The notes under the pieces: generated by a model
The model's input: only the letters and a program-made list of their open reading frames with translations
What the model was told of the DNA's origin: nothing
The model's database searches: none
Made by a program: the position numbers and the translations under genes
NCBI RefSeq assembly: GCF_022374935.2
Contig: NZ_CP092430.2
Span: 1,736,001 to 1,800,000 of the forward strand
Length of the DNA: 64,000 nucleotides
DNA from: Mycolicibacter virginiensis
GTDB lineage: Bacteria > Actinomycetota > Actinomycetes > Mycobacteriales > Mycobacteriaceae
Direction: 5' to 3'
Shown here: positions 29,742 through 37,868 of the stretch, in pieces
How positions within the stretch are numbered: the stretch's first letter is position 1
Layout: each line of letters begins with the position of its first letter

Positions 29742-29777
29742 CCTGACTCCGGTATCCGTCGTTGAAAAGGGGGAACC

Positions 29778-30296
29778 GTGACTGGCAGGCTTTTACTGCT
29801 GAGCGCTGCGGCGCTGGCTGCGATCGGAGTGTCCGGGGTGTTCGGGGGAGGCGTCGCCTCCGCAGAACCGGCGGCACCGCAGGACTCCGTGGCTGGTGCA
29901 CCCGTCCCGCTGGAGCCCGCTCCGGCACCGCCGGCGCCCTCGGGTGTGCCGCTGCCCACAACCGGTGAGGTGTCGGGGATGCTGACCAGGCTCAGCGACG
30001 CCGGCATCGGCTACAAGGAGAAGGCCGACCTGGTCGAGAACGGCATCACCCAGCACGAAGGCCACGGGCTCGACAGCGAGCTGCGTAAGGCATACCGCGA
30101 CGGCGAGCTGCCCTACAACTTCGACGTGATCAACGTCGTGCAGACCGGCGAGGGTCAGGGGCTGGCCAACGTCACCATCTCTGGCCCCAAGATGCCTGCT
30201 CCGCAGACCATCCCGCTGCAGCTCGTCGACCAAGGCCGTTGGGTGCTCTCGCACGACTCGGCGACGCAGCTGATGCAGATCATGGCGGCCCACTAG
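29778..30296 (+). CDS. MTB12/CFP2-like secreted low-molecular-weight antigen
   Basis: A 172-residue secreted protein. A signal peptide ends near GVASAEPAA (about residue 29) and is followed by a Pro/Ala-rich segment. The conserved domain has LTRLSDAGIGYKEKADLVENGI, ELPYNFDVINV and LQLVDQGRWVLSHDSATQLM. These features match the M. tuberculosis MTB12 (Rv2376c) family, which likewise follows mbtH. It starts at GTG 29778 after GGGGGAACC. The biochemical role of the family is unknown; it is known as a secreted T-cell antigen. Confidence 0.85.
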   Translation: MTGRLLLLSAAALAAIGVSGVFGGGVASAEPAAPQDSVAGAPVPLEPAPAPPAPSGVPLPTTGEVSGMLTRLSDAGIGYKEKADLVENGITQHEGHGLDSELRKAYRDGELPYNFDVINVVQTGEGQGLANVTISGPKMPAPQTIPLQLVDQGRWVLSHDSATQLMQIMAAH

Positions 30297-30315
30297 CCCG
30301 CCGCACGGGTCACAG

Positions 30316-31860
30316 TCAGCGATTGAGACGGCCGAACATGCCCTTCTGCGACTCGTAGAGCCCGGGGAACTCGGCGAAGAGTCGGTCGTACACTTCGTGA
30401 TTGGCGGCTACCGGCTCGAATACGCCGTCGAGCGGGATCAGATCGCGTAGCTCGTCGCGATGCACGTAGCCCATGCCGATCCCGGCGAACAGTGCCGCGC
30501 CCCGCAACTGCGCGTTCAACGGATCGGCCACCCGCTCGCAGGTACGGCCGGTGACGTCGGCGATGATCTGGCACCACAGGTCCGAGCGCGCCCCGCCGCC
30601 GACGATCCGGATCGGTCCGGCGTTAGGGGCGAACCGATTCACGGACTCGAGCAGCCAGCGACTGTTGTAGGCGACTCCTTCGAGCACGGCGCGCACTAGG
30701 TCGGCGCGGGTGGTGGCCAGCGATAGGTTGTGGAAGCCGCCGCGGGCACGGCGGTCGTCGATGGGTGAGTGCTCGCCTTTGAGCCAGGGAGTGAAGATCA
30801 CGCCGTTCGAGCCCGCCGGTGCCCCCGCCGCCACCGCGGTCAGGGCGTCGTAGTCCAGATCGTCGAATACGGTGTCGCGCAGCCATTGCAGCGCCCGGCC
30901 CGCGGTGTCCTGGTTGTTGACCAGCAGATAGGACGTCGGGTCGAGGCCCGCGACGGTAGCCAGCTGGTGGAACGCATCGGTCTTCTTGAACATCACCGGG
31001 CAGCTGATCCACGATGTGGTGGAAATGGTCAGGTGCAGCTCACCTTGGCGCACCGCACCCGAACCCACCGCCGCGCTGTGTAGGTCCGGAGTCCCGGTAA
31101 CCACTTGGGCCGCGGGCGATATGCCGAGTTCGGCGGCGACTGACGGTGCCACCGGGCCGATGATGGAGCCGGTCGGCACCAGCGGCGGCAGCTTCGTCCG
31201 GTCGACACCGGCCATCCGCACCAGTACGTCGTCGTAGTCGAGCACCGCCAGGTTGCGGTTGTTGGTGAGCCAGCTGCCCATCATCGAGGCCCGCGACGCT
31301 GCCGCCCGTCCGGTGAAGCGCATGCCGAGGTAGTCGACCGGCTCCAGAAACCAACGGGTGGCCGCGAAGACCGCCGGGTCGCTGTGTTGCAGGTGCAGCA
31401 TGTGCCCGACCGGGTCGTCGCCGCTGGGCGAGGGGACGCCGCCGTTGCGACGAAGCCAGTTGAGCAGGACCCGTGGCCGGTAGCCGGCCACCCGACCGCC
31501 GAATGCCCTGCGGCTGTACGGAGCGCCGCGGGTGTCCATCCACATCACGCAGGGGCCCACCGGGCGACCCTCGGTGTCGACGGGGATGGTGCTGGCCCAT
31601 TGCCCGGTGATCGACACCCCGGCTACCTGATCACCGTGGACTCCGCTCTCGGCCAGCCCGCGTTTGGTGGCGTCGCGGATGATCTCCCACCACAGACCGG
31701 CGTCCTGGGTGGCGGCCCCGTTCGGCCCGTATTCGGTCGAGACCGTGATGAGGTCCGACCACAACACGGTGCCGTCCAACGACACGAAACCGACTTTGGG
31801 TCCACCAGTGCCGAGGTCGACGGCCAGAACGACGCGATCGACGCGCTCCGCACCACTCAT
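30316..31860 (-). CDS. FGGY-family carbohydrate kinase
   Basis: A 514-residue sugar or polyol kinase of the FGGY (xylulokinase/glycerol kinase) fold. It has an N-terminal phosphate loop VLAVDLGTGGPKVGFVSLDG, a catalytic-Asp region VTGTPDLHSAAVGSGAV, and the C-terminal ATP-site IRIVGGGARSDLWCQIIAD. The substrate cannot be assigned. Its ATG overlaps by 4 bp the stop of the upstream PLP lyase gene, so both are one operon, implying consecutive steps of one pathway. It converges with the MTB12-like gene, with 19 bp between stops. Confidence 0.85.
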   Translation of the reverse strand: MSGAERVDRVVLAVDLGTGGPKVGFVSLDGTVLWSDLITVSTEYGPNGAATQDAGLWWEIIRDATKRGLAESGVHGDQVAGVSITGQWASTIPVDTEGRPVGPCVMWMDTRGAPYSRRAFGGRVAGYRPRVLLNWLRRNGGVPSPSGDDPVGHMLHLQHSDPAVFAATRWFLEPVDYLGMRFTGRAAASRASMMGSWLTNNRNLAVLDYDDVLVRMAGVDRTKLPPLVPTGSIIGPVAPSVAAELGISPAAQVVTGTPDLHSAAVGSGAVRQGELHLTISTTSWISCPVMFKKTDAFHQLATVAGLDPTSYLLVNNQDTAGRALQWLRDTVFDDLDYDALTAVAAGAPAGSNGVIFTPWLKGEHSPIDDRRARGGFHNLSLATTRADLVRAVLEGVAYNSRWLLESVNRFAPNAGPIRIVGGGARSDLWCQIIADVTGRTCERVADPLNAQLRGAALFAGIGMGYVHRDELRDLIPLDGVFEPVAANHEVYDRLFAEFPGLYESQKGMFGRLNR

Positions 31861-33251
31861 AGGGGCGGCAAGGACTGCTGGGTGTCGAGGATGTGTTCCA
31901 TGAACCCTTCGATGAACTCGGCCGCCTCGGCGGTCATCCCGCCAGGAACGCCGCCGTAGACCGCAGCGCTGACCGGCGCCTCGCCGGCGGCGGTCTTCTT
32001 CTTGGCGTACTCGACCGCGTCGTCGAGGTCGGCGGCGAACGCCTCCGCCACGCCGGGCTGGGTCTGGGGCCGGGTGACGGCCATGTGGATGGCGTTCGGG
32101 TACTGCTGGCCGTTGAAACGCCAGCCCTTGGGCTTCATCGCGTCGGCGACGTGATAGATGTCGAATTCGTCGGAGCGGAAGCTGAAGCAGAACGTCGGGG
32201 AGCCCAGGATCATCAGCTCGGGGTGGCTGCGCACGGCGTCCTGCATGGTGGATGCCGTCTCGAGGATCGCCTTGGCGTAGGCCCGGTAGCCCTCCCGGCC
32301 CAGCTGCACCATCGATGCCCACGCGGCGGCGATCAGCCCACCCGAGCGTGAGCCCTCGATTCCCGGCGAGTGGTATTTGCCGCCGGACCACTCCGGCAGG
32401 TAGAAGTACTGCGCGTTGCGGTAGGCCTTGTCGCGGAACAGCAGAGTGGAAGCGCCTTTCAACGCGTAGCCGTACTTGTGGTTGTCCGCGGAGATGCTGG
32501 TGACCCCGGGAACCCGGAAATCGAACAGGGGGACGTCGTAGCCCAGCTCCTGGGCGAAGGGCAGGACGAACCCGCCCAGACAGCCGTCGACGTGCAATCC
32601 CACCCCGCGCTGCTGGGCCAACTGTCCCAGTTCGGGAATCGGGTCGACGGTGCCGTAGCCGTAGTTGCAGGCCGAGCCCATGATCGCGATGGTGTTCTCG
32701 TCGATGTTGTTCGCCACCCAGTCCACGTCCGCCTGGGTGGTCTGCGGATCGATCGGCGCCGTGCGCAGCTCGATGCCGAACAGATGGCAGCCCTTGTCGA
32801 AGGCCGGGTGACCGGTTTCGGGCTTGATGAAGTTCGGTCGGGTGATGCCCCGGTGCTTGGCGGCGTGCTCTCGGTAGGCCAGCAGCGCGTGGATGATGCT
32901 GCCGGTGCCGCCGGTGGTGACCATTCCGACCGGCTCGGTGTCGGTGATGGCTTCGGCGTGCATCAGGTCCAGGGCCATCGCGATGACTTCGCCCTCGAAC
33001 TTGTTGGCCGACGGACAGATATCGCGCTGCAACACATTCACGTGGGCGAACAGCCCGAACGCCTCATCGAGGAAGCGGTAGTGCTCATGGTCGCCGCAGT
33101 ACATGGTCCCGGACACCTTGCCGGTTTCCCAAGTGGTGTCCTCGGCCTGCGCCATCTCACGCAGCTCCGCGAGCACTTCGTCCCGCGGCCGGCCCTGCTC
33201 GGGCAGCGTGCGGTTGACCGTGAAGCGGTCCGTGTAGGGAAAGTCGGACAT
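31857..33251 (-). CDS. PLP-dependent decarboxylase/lyase, sphingosine-1-phosphate-lyase-like
   Basis: A 464-residue fold-type I PLP enzyme of the group II decarboxylase superfamily. The PLP Lys is in SISADNHKYGYALKGAS; other motifs are TTGGTGSIIHALLAYREHA, HVDGCLGGFVLPFA and YSPGIEGSRSG-like KYHSPGIEGSRSGG. These details (NHKYGYA, GSRSG, CLGGF) resemble the S1P lyase branch more than glutamate or tyrosine decarboxylases. Such lyases cleave phosphorylated long-chain bases to an aldehyde and phosphoethanolamine; the real substrate is unproven here. It is first in an operon with the FGGY kinase. Confidence 0.78.
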   Translation of the reverse strand: MSDFPYTDRFTVNRTLPEQGRPRDEVLAELREMAQAEDTTWETGKVSGTMYCGDHEHYRFLDEAFGLFAHVNVLQRDICPSANKFEGEVIAMALDLMHAEAITDTEPVGMVTTGGTGSIIHALLAYREHAAKHRGITRPNFIKPETGHPAFDKGCHLFGIELRTAPIDPQTTQADVDWVANNIDENTIAIMGSACNYGYGTVDPIPELGQLAQQRGVGLHVDGCLGGFVLPFAQELGYDVPLFDFRVPGVTSISADNHKYGYALKGASTLLFRDKAYRNAQYFYLPEWSGGKYHSPGIEGSRSGGLIAAAWASMVQLGREGYRAYAKAILETASTMQDAVRSHPELMILGSPTFCFSFRSDEFDIYHVADAMKPKGWRFNGQQYPNAIHMAVTRPQTQPGVAEAFAADLDDAVEYAKKKTAAGEAPVSAAVYGGVPGGMTAEAAEFIEGFMEHILDTQQSLPPL

Positions 33252-33615
33252 GGTGAGAGCAGATCCTCCATCTTGAGGAGCCTTCGGGGTCAGAAACCCC
33301 GAGGGATCATCGTGTTGTTGTTCGCACGCGCAATAGCAGAGCTAACCACGGCCGACCGACGTGGCGTCACATCACGTAGTGCGCGCTGCGTCGTTATCAC
33401 GCCGACTGCCCCGCCGCGGGCCGCAGTGAAATGCCTGAATTCATGATCTCCTGCGCATCTGAATGGCGGCTGCGGGGATAGCAAGAATTACCGCCACATT
33501 TTGTTCAATGGCCGCGGGCCCATAATGTCAAATGGCCGACGAGAATTCCAACACCAAAAATAGCCAGTATTCACAAACTTTTGTTGTTAATCGGGCGCTC
33601 GGGGATGCTGCCGTG
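33252..33615. promoter_or_regulatory. AT-rich intergenic region upstream of the PLP lyase operon
   Basis: These 364 bp separate the PLP lyase gene from the HisN-like gene; both read leftward, so this is the lyase operon promoter region. It is clearly richer in A+T than its surroundings, notably 33480-33590 with runs such as ATTCACAAACTTTTGTTG. No coding sequence with convincing features is visible. I do not see a recognisable operator. Confidence 0.5.
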
Positions 33616-34416
33616 CTAGGCCATGCCCAGGCTGTCCAGCACCGCCGCGTGCAATGCTGCGTTGCTAGCCACTGCGCTGCCGCCGTGGGGGCCGGCGGTG
33701 CCGTTGAGGTCGGTGAAGGTGCCACCCGCCTCGCGGACCAGGATGTCCAGGGCAGCCATGTCCCACAACGACAACGAGGGTTCGACCACGATGTCGAGTG
33801 CGCCCTCGGCAAGGAGGCAATGGGCCCAGAAGTCGCCGTAGCTGCGCGTTCGCCATACGGCGTCGGTCAGATCCAGGAACCGTTGACGCAGTCCCAGGTG
33901 CGCCCACTGCGTGAGACCGGCGAACGACAGGCTCGCCGAACCGAGGTCGGCCACCGCGGAGACCGACAGCCGGCGCGGCGCCTCGCCGCCGACCGCGGCG
34001 AATGCGCCCAGGCCATCCCCGGCCCACCACCGCCTGCCCAACGCGGGGGCGCTGATCGCACCGACACGCGGCACGCCGTCGTCGAGCAGGGCGATCAAGG
34101 TGGCCCACACCGGCACGCCGCGCACGAAGTTCTTGGTTCCATCGATCGGGTCGATGACCCACTGGCGGCCGCTGAAGGTCGCGCTGCCGCCGAATTCCTC
34201 GCCCAGCACGTCGTCGTCGGGCCGATCGCGCGCCAGTGAGTCGCGCAGTGCGACCTCCACCGCACGGTCGGCGTCGGTGACCGGAGTGAGGTCCGGCTTC
34301 GTATCGACCCGCAGGTCCAGCGCCCCGAATCGGTCCATCGTCATGGCATCGGCCAGGTCCGCCAGGCCCAGCGCCAGGGTCAGATCGTCATCGATGGATT
34401 CTGCTGCAATTCCCAC
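33616..34416 (-). CDS. HisN-like phosphatase (inositol monophosphatase family)
   Basis: A 266-residue Mg-dependent phosphatase. Metal-site motifs are all present: [29 protein letters not shown] and the C-terminal [15 protein letters not shown]. The sequence strongly resembles actinobacterial histidinol-phosphatase HisN (Rv3137 type), for example RFGALDLR(V/I)[15 protein letters not shown]. It could be the histidine biosynthetic enzyme or a paralogue with another phosphomonoester substrate; its place between a PLP lyase operon and eutBC is unusual for hisN. It starts at a GTG (34416), without an obvious ribosome-binding site. Confidence 0.8.
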   Translation of the reverse strand: MGIAAESIDDDLTLALGLADLADAMTMDRFGALDLRVDTKPDLTPVTDADRAVEVALRDSLARDRPDDDVLGEEFGGSATFSGRQWVIDPIDGTKNFVRGVPVWATLIALLDDGVPRVGAISAPALGRRWWAGDGLGAFAAVGGEAPRRLSVSAVADLGSASLSFAGLTQWAHLGLRQRFLDLTDAVWRTRSYGDFWAHCLLAEGALDIVVEPSLSLWDMAALDILVREAGGTFTDLNGTAGPHGGSAVASNAALHAAVLDSLGMA

Positions 34417-34631
34417 AAGCGGGGGACAGTACCACCGGGTTGGGATATTTCCCCGCTCGCCGACGAAATAGCGGAATTATGGGATCGCGTCGCCGATATG
34501 TAAAACTGGGTGCGCGGGTTGCATTTTTCTTCGCCCGTGACTCATATCGGCACGACGCCATTTCCGCATCACCCGTGCGTGCGGTCGTCGATGCGATCAG
34601 GGAAATCCCGGTACAGCGGAGGGGGCCTGCG

Positions 34632-36044
34632 GTGACTACATACACGCAGACGCTGGCCGGCACCACCTACCGCTTCGACGGCCTGATCGACCTGCTGGCC
34701 AAGGCCACCCCGCGCCGATCCGGTGACGAACTGGCCGGCTGCGCCGCCGCCAGCGACGCCGAACGAGCCGCGGCGCAATGGGCATTGGCCGATGTCGGGC
34801 TGGACACCTTTCTGCGTGATCTCGTCGTGCCCTACGAGACCGACGAGGTCACCCGGCTGATCATCGACCGCTACGACCGTGCGAGCTTTTCCGCGGTGTC
34901 GCATCTGACCGTCGGCGGTCTGCGGGACTGGCTGCTGGAGGTGGCGGCCACGCCGACCGCGGCCGACACCCTGCGCCGGGTCGCGCCCGGGCTGACCCCC
35001 GAGATGGTGGCCGCGGTCAGCAAGCTCATGCGAAACCAGGACCTGATCGCGGTGGCGCGATCGGCAACGGTCACCAGCGCGTTTCGCACCACGCTGGGCT
35101 TGCCGGGCCGCCTGGCGACGCGGCTGCAACCCAACCATCCGACCGACGACCCTCGAGGGGTCGCCGCGGCCACGCTTGACGGGCTGCTGCACGGATGTGG
35201 CGACGCGGTGATCGGGATCAACCCGGCCACCGACTCGCCGCAGGCCACCGCCGATCTGCTGTACCTGCTCGACGACATCCGGGTGCGCTACCAGATCCCG
35301 ACGCAGTCCTGCGTGCTCTCGCACGTGACCACGACCATCGAGCTGATCGAGCAGGGTGTCCCGGTCGATTTGGTGTTCCAATCGATCGCCGGCACCGAGG
35401 GCGCCAACCGCAGCTTCGGCGTGAGCCTCGATCTGCTGCGTACCGCCCACGACGCGGGGCGTTCACTGCAGCGCGGGACCGTCGGGGACAACGTCATGTA
35501 CTTCGAGACCGGCCAGGGCTCGGCACTGAGCGCGCACGCCCACCTGGGCAGCGGAGGCCGGCCTGTCGATCAGCAGACCCTGGAGGCCCGGGCCTACGCG
35601 GTGGCCCGCGAATTCGCGCCGCTGCTGGTCAATACCGTGGTCGGGTTCATCGGGCCGGAATACCTCTACGACGGCAAGCAGATCGCCCGGGCCGGGCTGG
35701 AGGACCACTTCTGCGGCAAGCTGCTCGGCCTGCCGATGGGTGTCGACGTCTGCTACACCAATCATGCCGAAGCCGACCAGGACGACGTGGACACCCTACT
35801 CACGCTGCTCGGCGTCGCCGGCTGCAACTTCGTCATCACCGTCCCCGGCGCCGACGACGTGATGCTGGGCTACCAGAGCATGTCCTTTCACGACGCGCTC
35901 TACGCCCGCCGTGCGCTTGGGTTGCGGCCAGCGCCGGAGTTCGAGGCGTGGCTGCAGCGCCTCGGTATCGCCGACGAATCCGGTCGGGTGCTCCCGCACG
36001 CGTTGGAGAGCTCGCCGCTGCGCTCACTGGCGGCTCCGGCATGA
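34632..36044 (+). CDS. eutB: Ethanolamine ammonia-lyase large subunit EutB
   Basis: Catalytic subunit of the B12-dependent enzyme that converts ethanolamine to acetaldehyde and ammonia. Its 470 residues carry family motifs: LMRNQDLIAVAR, RLQPNHPTDDPRGVAAATLDG, GDAVIGINPATDS, VLSHVTTTIELIEQGVPVDLVFQS, FETGQGSALSAHAH and VDVCYTNHAEADQDD. GTG 34632 follows GGAGGGGGCC and gives the N-terminus MTTYTQTLAGTTYRF. It overlaps eutC by 4 bp. No ethanolamine permease or shell-protein genes are in the window, so this is a cytosolic system without a compartment here. Confidence 0.95.
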   Translation: MTTYTQTLAGTTYRFDGLIDLLAKATPRRSGDELAGCAAASDAERAAAQWALADVGLDTFLRDLVVPYETDEVTRLIIDRYDRASFSAVSHLTVGGLRDWLLEVAATPTAADTLRRVAPGLTPEMVAAVSKLMRNQDLIAVARSATVTSAFRTTLGLPGRLATRLQPNHPTDDPRGVAAATLDGLLHGCGDAVIGINPATDSPQATADLLYLLDDIRVRYQIPTQSCVLSHVTTTIELIEQGVPVDLVFQSIAGTEGANRSFGVSLDLLRTAHDAGRSLQRGTVGDNVMYFETGQGSALSAHAHLGSGGRPVDQQTLEARAYAVAREFAPLLVNTVVGFIGPEYLYDGKQIARAGLEDHFCGKLLGLPMGVDVCYTNHAEADQDDVDTLLTLLGVAGCNFVITVPGADDVMLGYQSMSFHDALYARRALGLRPAPEFEAWLQRLGIADESGRVLPHALESSPLRSLAAPA

Positions 36045-36874
36045 GCCTCGCTGAAGTGGACCTCTGGCAGGACTTACGCCGCCACACCCAGGCGCGTATC
36101 GGCCTCGGCCGCTCCGGTGACGGCCAACCGACCCGTAGCGTGCTGGAGTTCCGGGCGGCGCACGCCCTGGCCCGCGACGCAGTGCGCCAACCGCTTGACA
36201 TCGAGCACTTGGCGCAGCAGGTGGCCGCAGTGGGCCTCGGTGAACCCGTGGCGGTCACCAGCCAAGCGGGCACCCGTGCGGAATACCTGCGCCGCCCCGA
36301 CCTTGGTCGGCAACCCAAGGATTTGTGTGAAATCCCATGCAGTACAGCGCAGGTGGGATTCGTGCTGTGCGACGGGTTGTCCCCGTCGGCGTTGACCGAA
36401 CACGGTGTTCGGTTACTACGTGCGTTGGTCGAGGTGGTGGGCGCTCACCGCACCATCGCCGCACCGGTGATCGCCACCGGCGCCCGGGTGGCACTCGGCG
36501 ACCACATCGGCGAAGCGATGGGCGTCCAGACCGTGGTGGTGCTGATCGGTGAGCGGCCGGGACTGTCGGTGGCCAGCAGTCTTGGGCTGTACCTGACGCA
36601 CCTGCCGCGGCCGGGCCGCACCGACGCCGAACGCAACTGCGTGTCCAACGTGCACCCGCCGGACGGCCTCGGCTACCTCGAGGCTGCCCGCGTCATCGAT
36701 GCGCTGATCACCGGCGCCCGGCAGCTGGGCCGTTCGGGCATCGACTTGAAAGCGGTGTCGGGAGGTGCACTGGACGGGCAGCTTCCACGCGGCGGTCCCA
36801 GCTCCGGCTCTCCTTCGTCGGGCCTCGCTGAACCGCCGGATCGAACCACGCTCGATCAACACCGGGTGTCTTAA
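36041..36874 (+). CDS. eutC: Ethanolamine ammonia-lyase small subunit EutC
   Basis: Small subunit that completes the cobalamin-binding active site with EutB. It has 277 residues with the usual core: RIGLGRSGDGQPTRSVLEFRAAHALARDAV, VLCDGLSPSALTEHG, GARVALGDHIGEAMG, VVLIGERPGLSVASSLGLY and ERNCVSNVHPPDGLGY. The C-terminal tail after ALDGQLP is encoded largely by a 53-bp repeat element (RGGPSSGSPSSGLAEPPD) and then ends RTTLDQHRVS. The tail is therefore likely longer than in close relatives. Start ATG within the eutB stop. Confidence 0.94.
   Translation: MSLAEVDLWQDLRRHTQARIGLGRSGDGQPTRSVLEFRAAHALARDAVRQPLDIEHLAQQVAAVGLGEPVAVTSQAGTRAEYLRRPDLGRQPKDLCEIPCSTAQVGFVLCDGLSPSALTEHGVRLLRALVEVVGAHRTIAAPVIATGARVALGDHIGEAMGVQTVVVLIGERPGLSVASSLGLYLTHLPRPGRTDAERNCVSNVHPPDGLGYLEAARVIDALITGARQLGRSGIDLKAVSGGALDGQLPRGGPSSGSPSSGLAEPPDRTTLDQHRVS
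36787..36839 (+). repeat. 53-bp MITE-like element, copy 6 (in the 3' end of eutC)
   Basis: The copy starts ACGCGGCGGTCCCAGCTCCG and ends CTCGCTGAACCGCCGG, the same 53-bp length and orientation as the irtA copy. It is read in the same frame as in IrtA (GGPS.SPSS.LAEPP). No matching flanking tetranucleotide is seen (TTCC left, ATCG right). Confidence 0.82.
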
Positions 36875-36918
36875 GATCGACCACCATCGACATCAACACG
36901 CGAAAGCTGCGCCACTTC

Positions 36919-37824
36919 GTGGTGGCTGCTGAAGAACTGCACTTCAGTCGGGCGGCGGCGCGAGTCCACCTGGCGCAGCAGGCACTGAGCCGGCAGATCA
37001 AAGACCTCGAAGACGAACTCGGCGTCAAGCTGTTCGAACGCAACACTCGCAACGTGACGCTGACGCCCGCCGGCGAAGTCTTCCTGGAGGGCGCGCGTGG
37101 CGTCTTGGCCGCGCTGGACAGCGCCACCGCAGCAGCGGAACAGGCAGCCCGCGGGGTGGTCGGCACGCTGCGGCTGGGGTACGTACCAGGCGCCGCCCTG
37201 GAACTGACCGCACCGATCATTACCGAGTTCCGGGAACGTCACCCCGAGGTCACCATCGAGATGCGGGAATTCCAGGTCAGCGATCCATCGGCAGGATTGG
37301 CGTCGCGGGCCACCGACGTGGCGTTCCTGCGGTTGCCGCAGAGCACACCGAACATCAACACCGAGATCCTGGCGATCGACCCCGTCGTCGCCATGGTGTC
37401 GACCTCGCACCGTCACGCCGGACGCACATCGGTGTCGGTGCGCGACCTGCTCGACGATCCGATCACCCAGTCGTCCAGCGTCGACGAAGCCCATCACGCG
37501 TTCTGGAGCCTGGCCGCGGCGCGCACCGCTGCGCCGAAGGTCGACGTGGTACGCGCTGATTCGATCACCGAGGAGGCGCAGGTGGTCGCCGCGGGCGCGG
37601 CCATCGCCATCACCAGCGCGGCGGCCGCGCACTTCATGCCGGTGACCGGGGTCCGGTTCCTGCCGATCGAGGACTGGCCCGGGTCGGCGATCGCGGTGGG
37701 CTGGATCGACGACGAGCCGTCCTCGCTCGTCTCCCACTTCGTCGACGTCGCCTGTTTGGTGCGAGATCGCGAGCCTGGCATCGTGCACGGCATCGAGCAC
37801 CGGCTGTTGGCGGCGTCACCGTAA
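36919..37824 (+). CDS. LysR-family transcriptional regulator
   Basis: LysR-type regulator: N-terminal winged helix (FSRAAARVHLAQQALSRQIKDLEDELGVKLFERN) and a periplasmic-binding-like effector domain from about residue 70. From the first standard start (GTG 36919) it has 301 residues, but the codons just upstream read IDINTRKLRHF, which is the normal beginning of the LysR first helix. The true start may thus be a non-standard codon upstream, for example CTG 36907 or ATC 36886. It follows eutC closely in the same direction and may regulate eutBC, which is inference. Confidence 0.82.
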   Translation: MVAAEELHFSRAAARVHLAQQALSRQIKDLEDELGVKLFERNTRNVTLTPAGEVFLEGARGVLAALDSATAAAEQAARGVVGTLRLGYVPGAALELTAPIITEFRERHPEVTIEMREFQVSDPSAGLASRATDVAFLRLPQSTPNINTEILAIDPVVAMVSTSHRHAGRTSVSVRDLLDDPITQSSSVDEAHHAFWSLAAARTAAPKVDVVRADSITEEAQVVAAGAAIAITSAAAAHFMPVTGVRFLPIEDWPGSAIAVGWIDDEPSSLVSHFVDVACLVRDREPGIVHGIEHRLLAASP

Positions 37825-37868
37825 AATCGAGAGCGGCCGTAGCTGTTCGAAGTAGGAGGTGAGCACCC

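Noticed and set aside
35195..36040. Long forward frame overlapping eutB and leading into eutC
   Set aside because: It is an out-of-frame shadow of eutB; the real eutC start is the ATG at 36041 coupled to the eutB stop.
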